Shown: positions 1-8,669 of the stretch, piece after piece
How the letters are laid out: each line of letters opens with the position of its first letter
Numbering within the stretch: position 1 is the stretch's first letter
NCBI GenBank assembly: GCA_902592375.1
Contig: CACJEG010000008.1
Coordinates: 1-43,032, forward strand
Origin: an uncultured Pelagibacteraceae bacterium
GTDB taxonomy: Bacteria > Pseudomonadota > Alphaproteobacteria > Pelagibacterales > Pelagibacteraceae
Direction of reading: 5' to 3'
DNA length: 43,032 nt
The notes under the pieces: generated by a model
Databases searched by the model: none
Told to the model about the DNA's origin: nothing
What the model saw: the letters and a program-made list of their open reading frames with translations, nothing else
Made by a program: the position numbers and the translations under genes

Positions 1-453
1 CATGTGAGATTTTGTTACGTCTTTCATCTCAGGTGAGTTCATATACTTCTTAGGAACTGGTGCTAAATATCTTTTCCAGTCATTAATGAAGTTTGAAAAT
101 CCAAACACAACATCGTAAGGAGCTTGTCCAGCTTGGAAAGGAACCATTGCTTTTGAGTACAAATCACCTGCTGGTGTATGTGTAACTTCAACTTTTGCAC
201 CAGTTAATTTCTCAAACTGTTCAGCGTGTAGTGCTGTTGGCTCACCCATTACCGGTATTGCGTGAGTATTTATTTTAAGAGTTTTTCCTTTGTAATTTTT
301 CTTAGACATCTTCTCATAAGAACAGTCACCAGGAATATCTCCTGTAGCTTTGATATGCGGAAACTGATCGCTCCACTTATCAGCATATGCCATAGGACTA
401 AATATCATCAAACTTGATATTAAAGCCGTCAAGCAAGTTTTCATTATTTTCAT
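1..453 (-). CDS. ABC transporter extracellular solute-binding protein, family 1 type (partial, 3' end outside window)
   Basis: This is the first 151 codons of a periplasmic binding protein; the reading frame is still open at the window edge. The N-terminus is a typical signal peptide (basic start, hydrophobic core at about residues 6-20, cleavage likely after the AYA at 22-24). The mature part has the look of sugar-type binding proteins (a beta strand LKINTHAIPV, then EQFEKLTGAKVEV, then PYDVVFGF). The ATG at 453 is chosen because AGAGAGG lies 5 bases upstream; a second in-frame ATG follows at 444. It sits 26 bases downstream of the alcohol dehydrogenase on the same strand, so co-transcription is likely. 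The ligand cannot be told from sequence; the neighbour suggests an alcohol, polyol or sugar. The matching permease and ATPase genes would lie to the left of the window. Confidence 0.8.
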   Translation of the reverse strand, partial: MKIMKTCLTALISSLMIFSPMAYADKWSDQFPHIKATGDIPGDCSYEKMSKKNYKGKTLKINTHAIPVMGEPTALHAEQFEKLTGAKVEVTHTPAGDLYSKAMVPFQAGQAPYDVVFGFSNFINDWKRYLAPVPKKYMNSPEMKDVTKSHM

Positions 454-479
454 TATTACCTCTCTCTTCCTTTACTTAA

Positions 480-1541
480 TTACGGAACTAAAACAGCTCT
501 TCCCTTAACCTTACCGTCGTTAAGATCATGGAGCGCTTTATTAGCATCGTCTAATTTATATTCTTGCATGGACAGCTTCACTTTTCCTCTATCAGCTAAC
601 TCCATCAATTCATATAACTCAGACCACGTTCCCACTAAATTACCTACGATTGTTTTTTCAGAAATAATTAAATCAACTGCTAATGATTTAATTTCTTCTC
701 CGTATCCAACAATGTAGTAAAAACCACCATTAGAAGTCATTTGAATTCCCATGGCAGTAGATCCTTTTTCACCTACGAAATCGATAACAGCTTCCGAACC
801 TTTTCCTTTAGTTAGTTCTTGAACTTTCTCAATTTCATTTCCATCAATTAAAACTCCGTGATCACCACCGAGTTCCATTGCATGTTTTAAGGCTGTTTCA
901 GATTTCTCAACAATAATAATGTCAGCTGCACACATCGCTTTCAAACATTGAATAGCAATATGTCCTAAACCTCCAGCACCAATTATCGTACAGCTTTGAC
1001 CTGGCAATAAATGTCTAGTTGCCTTTTTAACAACTCTATAAGCTGTAAGACCTGCATCTGAAAAAGGTGCAACATCTTTAGGTGCTAAAACTTTTGGAAG
1101 TTTAATTAAATTTCTAACACTTGTTTTTAATAGTTCAGAGTATCCACCTTCTTTAATACTTAATCCGGGAAATGCTCCAGCAGCAGCATGCATATCATTA
1201 CCTCTTCTGCAGTCCAAACAAGTACCACCTGTTCCTGAAATTAATGGATGTAAAATAACTGGATCACCTTTTTTAAAGTCAGTTACGTCTTTACCAACAT
1301 CCTCTACCCATCCAGCATTTTCATGCCCCATTACACATGGTAATAAAGTTCCATCTGGATCTTGAATATGTTTCCATACTCCTTCAATAATATGTAAATC
1401 TGTTCTGCAAACTCCTGCAGCACCAATTTTAACAATTACATCTGATGCCTTCTCAATTTTTGGATCTGGCATTTCTTCGCCTGTAACCCAAACTTTTTCT
1501 TTCATTTCTGGGTCATACTTGTGCAAAACCTGTGCTTTCAT
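480..1541 (-). CDS. Zinc-dependent alcohol dehydrogenase (MDR superfamily, NAD-type)
   Basis: A 353-residue cytoplasmic medium-chain dehydrogenase that would oxidise an alcohol to an aldehyde or ketone. Likely catalytic zinc ligands are C45 (GVCRTDLH), H73 with E74 (GHEN), and D162 (SDAGLTAYR); Asp as third ligand is known in some bacterial secondary-alcohol dehydrogenases. The Rossmann motif GAGGLG is at 188-193. The structural-zinc lobe is degenerate: only C108 and C111 of the usual four cysteines remain, so that zinc is probably absent or bound differently. The start is supported by AAGGGAGAG six bases upstream. It is divergent from an AcoR-like regulator and followed by a solute-binding protein. 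Family assignment is firm; the substrate is unknown. Confidence 0.9.
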   Translation of the reverse strand: MKAQVLHKYDPEMKEKVWVTGEEMPDPKIEKASDVIVKIGAAGVCRTDLHIIEGVWKHIQDPDGTLLPCVMGHENAGWVEDVGKDVTDFKKGDPVILHPLISGTGGTCLDCRRGNDMHAAAGAFPGLSIKEGGYSELLKTSVRNLIKLPKVLAPKDVAPFSDAGLTAYRVVKKATRHLLPGQSCTIIGAGGLGHIAIQCLKAMCAADIIIVEKSETALKHAMELGGDHGVLIDGNEIEKVQELTKGKGSEAVIDFVGEKGSTAMGIQMTSNGGFYYIVGYGEEIKSLAVDLIISEKTIVGNLVGTWSELYELMELADRGKVKLSMQEYKLDDANKALHDLNDGKVKGRAVLVP

Positions 1542-1573
1542 CGTTTTCTCTCCCTTTTAATTTTCAAAACCTT

Positions 1574-1602
1574 ATTAAAAAATCGAAGTCCGATGGAGTC
1601 AA
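1574..1602 (-). promoter_or_regulatory. Probable sigma-70-type promoter of the alcohol dehydrogenase
   Basis: On the minus strand TTGACT (1597-1602) and TTTAAT (1574-1579) are separated by exactly 17 bases, a good match to -35 and -10 boxes. Transcription would start near 1567, giving a leader of about 25 bases that carries the strong ribosome-binding site. It lies between the divergent dehydrogenase and regulator genes, where the regulator would be expected to bind. No clear promoter was seen for the regulator itself. Confidence 0.5.
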
Positions 1603-1685
1603 TGCCGCTTTTAAGTGTCCAAATAGTTTACAAATACAACCTGTGGTTAGTTGTTGAATACTTTATTTTTATTTATCTTTCAAAA

Positions 1686-2774
1686 ATGGGAAATTTATCT
1701 TCAATAAGTAAAGAATTTAAAAATATTCTAAAAAAAAGAGGAATGATGTCCTATGAGATGGGCAAAGAAATTTCTGATAGCTGGTCAAGGTGTATTGCTG
1801 AGGGGCTAAATCCGTTTCAAGATCCAAAACAAAGTGTCGTATCTTCAATTGAATTAAAAGAGATTAAAGAAAAAAATGAGGCTCTTAGAAAAATAGTTCT
1901 TCCTGAATTAGAACTTTTATACTCTCAAATTGCTGGTACTAATTTTATGGTCGCGTATTCAGACGAGAATGGTTTAGTGCTTGATACAATTTATGATAAA
2001 ACTTGTCTTCAAACAGATGTAGGTAAAACTGTTATACCAGGATCTATTTGGGCTGAGAAAGTTTGTGGTACAAATGGCTTAGGGTTATCCGTTGAATTAA
2101 AAAAACCAACAATAGTCTCTGGAAAAGAGCATTTTTTTATAGCACATGAAAATATATCTTGTTTCGCAAGTCCAATAATAAATTATGACGGCAAAACTAT
2201 TGGAATTATAGATGCCTCAACTGACTATATGTCAAGAGAACAACACACTCTGGCGTTGGTGAAACTTGCAACTAGAAGTATCGAAACAAAGTTATTTTTA
2301 AAAAAATTTGAACATGAATTGATTTTATCTTTTCATCCTAGACAAGAGTATTTATCAACAACAAGTGTTGGATTATTAGCTGTAAATGGAGATGGCCTAA
2401 TTGTAGGTGCAAATAGCAATGCAAAAATAATGCTTAATGGATTGGTTGACCTAAAAAATGAAAATTTTAATAAAATTTTTACTAACTCATTTTCATCTAT
2501 TGCATCAGATTTATTAAATAATAAGACATTAAAAATTACAGACCATTTAGGTTCATCTGTATTTGTAGTTAAAAGTCAAATTTTTAAAGAAAACAAATTT
2601 ATTGAAACAAAATCAGAAAAGAAAACTTCTGCATGCAAAAATTGCGAAGATACTAAAATTAAAAGAGAAAAATGTGTTTTAATTAGATCAACATTTAATG
2701 AAACAAATAATATTTCTGCAGCATCAAGGAAATTAGGTGTTTCAAGAACAACAATTTATAAACACTTACAGTAA
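1686..2774 (+). CDS. AcoR-like transcriptional regulator (GAF + PAS + Fis-type HTH) lacking the AAA+ domain
   Basis: This 362-residue protein resembles the sensor half of AcoR-type activators. An N-terminal helix ends in ISDSWSRC (29-36). A GAF domain at about 75-200 carries the family pieces PGSIWAEKVCGTNGLG and SPIINYDGKTIGIID. A PAS-like region follows at about 222-300, and a Fis-type helix-turn-helix at about 335-362 (ISAASRKLGVSRTTIYKHL). The central AAA+ sigma-54-activating domain of AcoR is absent. A cysteine cluster, C317-x2-C320-x9-C330, precedes the HTH and could bind metal or sense redox. The frame is open upstream to 1521, but that part overlaps the divergent gene and does not look like the family, so ATG 1686 is used; ATG 1743 behind AGAGGA is an alternative. 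It probably controls the divergent alcohol dehydrogenase. Confidence 0.75.
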   Translation: MGNLSSISKEFKNILKKRGMMSYEMGKEISDSWSRCIAEGLNPFQDPKQSVVSSIELKEIKEKNEALRKIVLPELELLYSQIAGTNFMVAYSDENGLVLDTIYDKTCLQTDVGKTVIPGSIWAEKVCGTNGLGLSVELKKPTIVSGKEHFFIAHENISCFASPIINYDGKTIGIIDASTDYMSREQHTLALVKLATRSIETKLFLKKFEHELILSFHPRQEYLSTTSVGLLAVNGDGLIVGANSNAKIMLNGLVDLKNENFNKIFTNSFSSIASDLLNNKTLKITDHLGSSVFVVKSQIFKENKFIETKSEKKTSACKNCEDTKIKREKCVLIRSTFNETNNISAASRKLGVSRTTIYKHLQ

Positions 2775-2780
2775 ACTATT

Positions 2781-3695
2781 TTAATCAATGGGATAGTCCC
2801 AAGCACTACCACCTATAACTTTAGAAATAGCTGAAAAATCTTTAGTATCGTTTCCATCTTTACAAAATTGGTCATAAATTTCTAAAGCCATTTTTCCTAA
2901 TGGTGTTTCTGCATTCACACTCTTGGCACAATCATTTGCAAGTTTAAGATCTTTATTCATCATTCCTGCAGAGAAACCTGGACGATAATTATTATTAGAG
3001 GGTGTACCATCAATTAAACCAGGTAAAGGAGGATACACTGAAATTGGCCAACTATTACCAGATGCATTTTTCATAATTTCATGAACTTTTTTAATATCTA
3101 TGTTTAATCTTTTTGCTAACATTAATGACTCTGAAGCAGCAATCATTGCAATACCTAGGGCCATGTTGTTACAAATTTTGGCACCATTACCACTTCCTAA
3201 ATCACCTGCATGAAATATATTTTTTCCCATAATTTTTAATAAAGGGAGAGCTTTTTCAAATGCTTTTTTCGATCCACCAACCATTATATTTAAAGTTGCT
3301 TTTTGGGCTCCCATTACACCACCACTAACTGGCGCATCAATCATTTCTATTCCTAATTCTGAAGCTTTTTTTCCAATTTCAATAGAAGTTTGAATATCAA
3401 TTGTTGAACAATCAATTAGCAAACAATTTTTTGATACTTTATTTATTATTCCATTATCTCCTAAATAAACTTCCTTAGAATGCTTACCCTCTGGAAGCAT
3501 TGTTATAACTGTTTCTACATCATGTGTAATTAGGTCATCTAAATTTTCAATTGTCTTAAGATTTTTATCTTTTGCAATCTCAAGCATTTTTTTTGAAACA
3601 TCAAAAACTTTTACAGATTTTCCTGCCTTCATTAAATTTTCAGCCATTGGACAACCCATGTTGCCAACACCAATGAAAGCTATTGATTGAGACAT
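2781..3695 (-). CDS. mmsB: 3-hydroxyisobutyrate dehydrogenase
   Basis: A 304-residue beta-hydroxyacid dehydrogenase that would convert 3-hydroxyisobutyrate to methylmalonate semialdehyde in valine breakdown. NAD-binding GVGNMG is at 9-14, substrate-binding APVSGG at 121-126, and the catalytic lysine K173 lies in GAKICNNM. The C-terminal stretch with YPPLPGLIDG and a following asparagine-rich loop is typical of true HIBADH rather than of tartronate semialdehyde reductase, although the location beside glyoxylate genes keeps the latter possible. It is one base downstream of the preceding 2-hydroxyacid dehydrogenase and is probably translationally coupled to it. Its end lies 6 bases from the convergent regulator gene, with no visible terminator between them. 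Confidence 0.85.
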   Translation of the reverse strand: MSQSIAFIGVGNMGCPMAENLMKAGKSVKVFDVSKKMLEIAKDKNLKTIENLDDLITHDVETVITMLPEGKHSKEVYLGDNGIINKVSKNCLLIDCSTIDIQTSIEIGKKASELGIEMIDAPVSGGVMGAQKATLNIMVGGSKKAFEKALPLLKIMGKNIFHAGDLGSGNGAKICNNMALGIAMIAASESLMLAKRLNIDIKKVHEIMKNASGNSWPISVYPPLPGLIDGTPSNNNYRPGFSAGMMNKDLKLANDCAKSVNAETPLGKMALEIYDQFCKDGNDTKDFSAISKVIGGSAWDYPID

Positions 3696-3696
3696 T

Positions 3697-4650
3697 TTAA
3701 TTTACTTTATTGATACAGTTTCCAGTTCTAAAAAACTCATCTAGATTATCAACTGCTAAATTTCCCATTGCAATTCTTGTATCTTTTGTTGCACTCCCCA
3801 GATGAGGTAAAACAAAAGCACTTGGAATTTTTAAATAACCAGGATTTAAATTTGGTTCATTTTTATAAACATCTAATCCTGCTGCATAAATTTTTCTTCT
3901 ATTCAATGCATCAATTAAAGCTTCATCATCAACTATATCGCCTCTTGCAACATTAGTTATGACAGCACCTTTAGGAAAATACTCAACAGTCTCTTTATTA
4001 ATTAAGTTCTCTGTTTCTTTTGTGGCTGGACAACAAATTGATAAAACATCTGAGACTGAAAAAAGACTTTTTATATTGTCATGATATATTGCACCTTGCT
4101 CTTTATCTTCACTCAATTTTGAACGATTATGATAATGAATAACCATACCTAAAGATTTTGCAATTTTTGCAATTTTTTGGCCAATACGACCCATACCTAA
4201 AATTCCTAATCTTGTTCCTGTTAATTGTTTCCCAATTAAATAATCAGCAGACCATTTCCATCCACCTTCTTTTGCGGACTCTATTCCTTCGGAAGCTCTT
4301 CTACATGCTCCTAAAATTAATAAAATTCCAATTTCTGCTGTAGCATCTGATAAAACTTCTGGTGTATTTGTTACTGCTATACCTCTATTTTTTGCTGCCT
4401 CTAAATCAATGTTTCCAAATCCAACTGCAAAATTTGAAATAATTTTTACAGAGTCTGGTAATTGATTAATTGTTTCTGCATCTAATTTTTCAGTTAATGA
4501 TGATAATATACCATCAAATCCTTCACTCATTTCAATAATTTTTTTTTGTGAATAAAGTTCATCATTAGTATTAAATTTTGCATCAAATAATTTAGAAGCT
4601 TTGTCTTCACTTTCTCTTATTAAACGTCTTGTAATTAAAACTTTTTTCAT
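3697..4650 (-). CDS. D-2-hydroxyacid dehydrogenase, probable glyoxylate/hydroxypyruvate reductase
   Basis: A 317-residue member of the D-isomer 2-hydroxyacid dehydrogenase family. The nucleotide motif GMGRIG is at 152-157, and the catalytic set is R236 (NVARGD), E265 (KNEP) and H283 (LPHLGSAT). The GFGNID segment near 77-82 and the overall form fit glyoxylate/hydroxypyruvate reductases (GyaR/GRHPR-like), which reduce glyoxylate to glycolate or hydroxypyruvate to glycerate. It lies 5 bases after glcF and 1 base before the 3-hydroxyisobutyrate dehydrogenase, so it is part of the glycolate operon. In that setting it would form the reducing arm opposite glycolate oxidase. D-lactate or another D-2-hydroxyacid as substrate cannot be excluded. 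Confidence 0.85.
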   Translation of the reverse strand: MKKVLITRRLIRESEDKASKLFDAKFNTNDELYSQKKIIEMSEGFDGILSSLTEKLDAETINQLPDSVKIISNFAVGFGNIDLEAAKNRGIAVTNTPEVLSDATAEIGILLILGACRRASEGIESAKEGGWKWSADYLIGKQLTGTRLGILGMGRIGQKIAKIAKSLGMVIHYHNRSKLSEDKEQGAIYHDNIKSLFSVSDVLSICCPATKETENLINKETVEYFPKGAVITNVARGDIVDDEALIDALNRRKIYAAGLDVYKNEPNLNPGYLKIPSAFVLPHLGSATKDTRIAMGNLAVDNLDEFFRTGNCINKVN

Positions 4651-4655
4651 AAATC

Positions 4656-5945
4656 CTATTTTAAAATTTCAGGTTTTGGTCCGCCTGTGTACCAATCTAA
4701 AACTTCAATTGTATGTAATATAGGAACTTTAGTACCATGAGAAATTTGGGTAATACAACCAATATTTCCCGTAGAAATAAAATCAGGATTTAAACTCTCT
4801 ATATTATTAACTTTTTTCTCTAATAATTGTTTTGCAATTTTTGATTGTAAGATGTTGTAAGTTCCTGCTGATCCACAACATATATGTCCCTCTGGTATTT
4901 CCATTATTTCATTATTAGTTTTTTCAAGTAAAGATATTGGTTGAGCATGAACTTTTTGCCCGTGCTGCATTGAGCATGCAGAGTGGTAAGCAACCTTATA
5001 TTTTTTTGCTTTTGACTTAATATCTAATTTTAAACTTTCAAAAATATATTCAGATATATCTCTTGTTAAATCAGATATCACTTTAGCTTTTTTACTAAGT
5101 TCTTTATCATCTCTAAAAATAAATCCATAATCTTTCATAGTAGTTCCACAGCCTGATGTGTTTGACAAAATTGCATCTAAATTACCTTTTTGATGCTCCT
5201 CATACCAAGTATTAATATTATTTTTAAAATCTTGGTGTGCATCTTCCTCTTTTCCTAAATGATGATTTAATGATCCGCAGCAACGAATTTTTTTTGGAAC
5301 AACTACCTCAACACCATGCCTATTTAATAATCTTATTGTTGCTTCATTTATTTGAGGAGATATTTCTTTTTGTACACAACCAGTCAATAACGCTACCCTT
5401 GCAACTTTCATTTTACCTGAAGCTTTATAAACTTCCTTAATTGGCAATTTTTTTTTTGGAAAACTACTTGGCATCAAATCTATCATATCTTTAATCCTTG
5501 AAGGCATTAAAAATTTGAAAGGTTTACTTAATTTAACTAAAAAACTTGATAATCTAAAAACTTTGGTATTTGGAAGGGTAATAGATAAAAAATATCTAAT
5601 TAATTTGTCAAAAGTAGATCTTTCATAATTTTTTTCGATATATTTTTTTCCATGATCAATTAGATGCATGTAATTAACACCAGCCGGACATGTCGTCATA
5701 CAGCTGTAGCATGAAAGACATCTATCTATATGTTTCACAACTTTTTCAGTTGGCTTTTTATTATTTTCCAACATATCTTTAATTAAATAAATTCTTCCTC
5801 TAGGGCCGTCTAATTCGTCTCCTAAAATTCCATATGTAGGACATGTTGCGTTACACATTCCACAATGAACGCATTTTTTAAATATTTTTTCAGAAGACTG
5901 ATTGTCTCTATCTTTAAGTTGAGTTTCTGTGAAATTTGTTTGCAT
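4656..5945 (-). CDS. glcF: Glycolate oxidase iron-sulfur subunit GlcF
   Basis: A 429-residue subunit of membrane-associated glycolate dehydrogenase. It carries two ferredoxin-like 4Fe-4S sites, C25-x2-C28-x2-C31-x3-C35-P and C76-x2-C79-x2-C82-x3-C86-P. Two CCG motifs follow (RCCGSLNHH in the middle and HICCGSAGT near the C-terminus), as in the heterodisulfide-reductase-like cysteine-rich domains of this family. It would pass electrons from the flavin subunits to the respiratory chain. The start codon overlaps the end of glcE by one base. The length agrees with the family. Other LldE/GlpC-type subunits share these motifs, but the glcD-glcE context settles the assignment. Confidence 0.93.
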   Translation of the reverse strand: MQTNFTETQLKDRDNQSSEKIFKKCVHCGMCNATCPTYGILGDELDGPRGRIYLIKDMLENNKKPTEKVVKHIDRCLSCYSCMTTCPAGVNYMHLIDHGKKYIEKNYERSTFDKLIRYFLSITLPNTKVFRLSSFLVKLSKPFKFLMPSRIKDMIDLMPSSFPKKKLPIKEVYKASGKMKVARVALLTGCVQKEISPQINEATIRLLNRHGVEVVVPKKIRCCGSLNHHLGKEEDAHQDFKNNINTWYEEHQKGNLDAILSNTSGCGTTMKDYGFIFRDDKELSKKAKVISDLTRDISEYIFESLKLDIKSKAKKYKVAYHSACSMQHGQKVHAQPISLLEKTNNEIMEIPEGHICCGSAGTYNILQSKIAKQLLEKKVNNIESLNPDFISTGNIGCITQISHGTKVPILHTIEVLDWYTGGPKPEILK

Positions 5946-7216
5946 TAAAAGTCCTTATACATTTTTCCAGGATTCAATAATCCTCTAGGGTCAAAACTTT
6001 TTTTGATTTTTTTTGATATCATTAATTTTGTATCATCAATTGTAAATAATTTTTCTGTAAATTCAAAATCCTCAGATTTTTTAATTATTGTTACATATCC
6101 GTCATTTTGAATTATTGTATTTTTTACTTCTTTTATATTTTGATCACCAGGCACCTCAATCCAAAATAATGCCCCAGACCAATCAATAAAATATCTGTAT
6201 TTATTTTTGAGAAAACTCATCATTTTTTCAGACTTTGAAGGAGGCACAACCGCTCTTAAAAGATTATTTTTGGTTTCAGAAAATAATTGTAAACTATTTA
6301 TACTTTTCCAAAAAAGATCTGATTGATAAATATCTAAATTTGATGTTTTGTAATTTTTTAAATCCATTTCGTTTGAAATATCCTTAATTCTTTCTTTAAT
6401 AGAGTTTTGATCCCCTTCAATTCTGAATGCAAAAAAAGCACCCTCTTGATCTAAATCATTTAATTTAAATGCTTTACTTTTATTTGGTGTAAATTTTTTA
6501 GATTTAGGTTCATCTGGGACAAACACTGCACCTGATATTTCATTGCTAGAACTCAAAACCATATTAAATAAATCTGAAATGATTTTTGGATCTTTCTCAT
6601 AAATTATAATTGTATTTTGAGATGGCTTTTTTGCAGAGATTTTTAAAGTGACTTCTGTAAGAGCAACCAATGTTCCAAAAGAACCACTAACTAATTTAGA
6701 TAAATCATATCCAGTCACATTTTTAACAACAGTGCCTCCTGATTTAATTATGTCGCCTTTTCCATTGACCCCTCTAAAACCTAAAATAAAATCTCTTACA
6801 CTACCTACTTTAAATCTTCTTGAACCTGCAAAATTACAAGAAACACATCCACCAGCTGTTCCTTTATTTGATTTTCCATCTTTAAGGTACCCAAAATCAG
6901 TTGGCTCAAATGAAAGTTCTTGATTATTTTTTTCTAAAATATTTTCTATATCTTTTATCAGTGTTCCTGGTTTGACCTTTATATACAGCTCCTCAGGAAG
7001 ATATTCGATTACTCCAGATAAACTTGAAAAATCCAAGCTCTTTGCCGTTTGAACATTGTATCCAATAAATTTTTTACTATTACTTCCATGGATATCAATT
7101 GGAAATTTTTTTTTATAAGCTTCTTTAATTAATTCTGAAACCTCTAACTCACTTGTGGGTGACAGATGATTAGAATCTTGGAAGATCTGGGAATTTTTCT
7201 TCTCCTCTGTGAACAT
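5945..7216 (-). CDS. glcE: Glycolate oxidase FAD-binding subunit GlcE
   Basis: A 423-residue FAD_binding_4 protein, the second flavoprotein-like subunit of the GlcDEF complex. IDIHGSNSKKFIG near the N-terminus corresponds to the nucleotide-binding start. A glycine-rich FAD segment (GTAGGCVSCNFAGSRR) and GGTVVKNVTGYDLSKL follow. The C-terminus FDPRGLLNPGKMY is shared with GlcD. The frame extends to a GTG at 7237, but ATG 7216 is preferred because it is preceded by AGGAAGGAAG and starts nearer the family norm. Even so, the gene begins 47 bases inside the 3' end of glcD. It is followed directly by glcF. Confidence 0.92.
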   Translation of the reverse strand: MFTEEKKNSQIFQDSNHLSPTSELEVSELIKEAYKKKFPIDIHGSNSKKFIGYNVQTAKSLDFSSLSGVIEYLPEELYIKVKPGTLIKDIENILEKNNQELSFEPTDFGYLKDGKSNKGTAGGCVSCNFAGSRRFKVGSVRDFILGFRGVNGKGDIIKSGGTVVKNVTGYDLSKLVSGSFGTLVALTEVTLKISAKKPSQNTIIIYEKDPKIISDLFNMVLSSSNEISGAVFVPDEPKSKKFTPNKSKAFKLNDLDQEGAFFAFRIEGDQNSIKERIKDISNEMDLKNYKTSNLDIYQSDLFWKSINSLQLFSETKNNLLRAVVPPSKSEKMMSFLKNKYRYFIDWSGALFWIEVPGDQNIKEVKNTIIQNDGYVTIIKKSEDFEFTEKLFTIDDTKLMISKKIKKSFDPRGLLNPGKMYKDF

Positions 7217-8666
7217 GAACTCTTCCTTCCTCCGCACATTTTCTTAATATTGGATAAACTTTTCCAGGATTTAAAAGATTTTTTTCATCTAGTGACATTT
7301 TAATATTTATTTGTTGCTGAATATCATTGTCATTAAATGCTTCACACATTAACTCTCTTTTTTCAATTCCTATCCCATGTTCACCTGACAATGCTCCGCC
7401 CATTCTGACACAAGCTTTAAGAATTTCAGCCCCAAATTCCTCTGTTCTTCTAAGTTCCTCTTTATTGCTTCCATCAAAAAGAATTAATGGATGTAAATTA
7501 CCGTCTCCGGCATGAAAACCATTTGCTACTCCCAAATTATACTTCTTCGATAATCTACTTATCTCTTTAAGAATTTCTGAAAGTTTCCCTCTTGGAATTG
7601 TACCATCCATACAATAATAATCAGGTGCCATTGCTCCACATGCGGGAAAAGCTGCTTTTCTTCCTGACCAAAATCCTAATCTTTCTTTTTCATTTTTACT
7701 TAACTTAAAGCTATTTGATTTATTTTTTTCTGCTATTTGTTTTATTTGTTTAAACAATTCTTCAACTTCAGATTTCGTTCCATCTAGTTCAACAATCATT
7801 AAAACTTCAGCATCCATAGGATAACCAGCGTGAACAAATTTTTCTGTTGCATCAATCAAAGCTTTATCCATTATTTCCATGCCTGCTGGTGTAATTCCAT
7901 TTGAAATAATATCCGTTACACAGTTCCCTCCATCTTCAATTGTTGGAAAACCAATTAAAGCAGCTTTAACCGTTTGTGGATTTTTTAAAATTTTAACTGT
8001 TACTTCCGTGATCACGCCTAACAATCCTTCTGATCCACAGATTAATCCTAATAAATCATAACCTTCTTGATCTAAAGTTTTTCCACCTATTCTACAAATA
8101 GTTCCATCCATCATAACCATTTCAACACCCAAAATATTATTTGTTGTTGTTCCATACTTTAATGAGTGAACACCCCCAGAATTTTCAGCAACATTTCCGC
8201 CTATAGAACAAGCTAACTGGCTTGAAGGATCTGGAGCATAATAGTATCCCTTATGCTTAACAGCATGAGTAATTGATAAATTGGTGACACCAGGTTGAGT
8301 AACAACACATTTGTTATCAAAATCTATATCTAAAATTTTATTAAATTTTCCTAGTCCTAATAAAATTGCATCATTCAATGGAAGAGCTCCACCTGAAAGA
8401 CCAGTTCCTGCTCCTCTTGGAATAACTTTAATATTTTCTTTATGGCAAAACTTTAATATCTCACTTACTTCCTGAGTATTTTCCGGAAGTACTACAGCTA
8501 GAGGTAAATTTTTGTAGGCAGCTAGAGCATCTGTTTCGTAAGGTCTTATTTCGTCTAATTCGCTTAAAACATTTTTTTTGTCAGTAAATTGTTTTAGATT
8601 ATTAACAATTAAGTCTTTTTTACTGACAATTGTACTATCTACACTTGGTAAAGCTATCTCAGACAT
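7170..8666 (-). CDS. glcD: Glycolate oxidase subunit GlcD (FAD-linked)
   Basis: A 498-residue catalytic flavoprotein that oxidises glycolate to glyoxylate. The PP-loop for FAD is PRGAGTGLSGG at 83-93. The C-terminal FAD-linked oxidase domain has GFHAGDGNLHP (metal/substrate histidines), SGEHGIGIEKRELM, and a NLLNPGKVYP end. The length is typical. It begins 3 bases after the aminotransferase gene and overlaps glcE. Related D-lactate dehydrogenases share the fold, but the glcD-E-F order is diagnostic. Established knowledge: cultured SAR11 can use glycolate in place of glycine, which fits this operon. Confidence 0.94.
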   Translation of the reverse strand: MSEIALPSVDSTIVSKKDLIVNNLKQFTDKKNVLSELDEIRPYETDALAAYKNLPLAVVLPENTQEVSEILKFCHKENIKVIPRGAGTGLSGGALPLNDAILLGLGKFNKILDIDFDNKCVVTQPGVTNLSITHAVKHKGYYYAPDPSSQLACSIGGNVAENSGGVHSLKYGTTTNNILGVEMVMMDGTICRIGGKTLDQEGYDLLGLICGSEGLLGVITEVTVKILKNPQTVKAALIGFPTIEDGGNCVTDIISNGITPAGMEIMDKALIDATEKFVHAGYPMDAEVLMIVELDGTKSEVEELFKQIKQIAEKNKSNSFKLSKNEKERLGFWSGRKAAFPACGAMAPDYYCMDGTIPRGKLSEILKEISRLSKKYNLGVANGFHAGDGNLHPLILFDGSNKEELRRTEEFGAEILKACVRMGGALSGEHGIGIEKRELMCEAFNDNDIQQQINIKMSLDEKNLLNPGKVYPILRKCAEEGRVHVHRGEEKFPDLPRF

Positions 8667-8669
8667 AGC

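Noticed and set aside
1521..1685. Possible 55-residue N-terminal extension of the AcoR-like regulator
   Set aside because: The frame is open, but it overlaps the start of the divergent dehydrogenase and its promoter, and the translated stretch does not resemble the family N-terminus.
7217..7237. GTG start for glcE at 7237
   Set aside because: It has no ribosome-binding site of its own and lies deeper in glcD; ATG 7216 follows AGGAAGGAAG.
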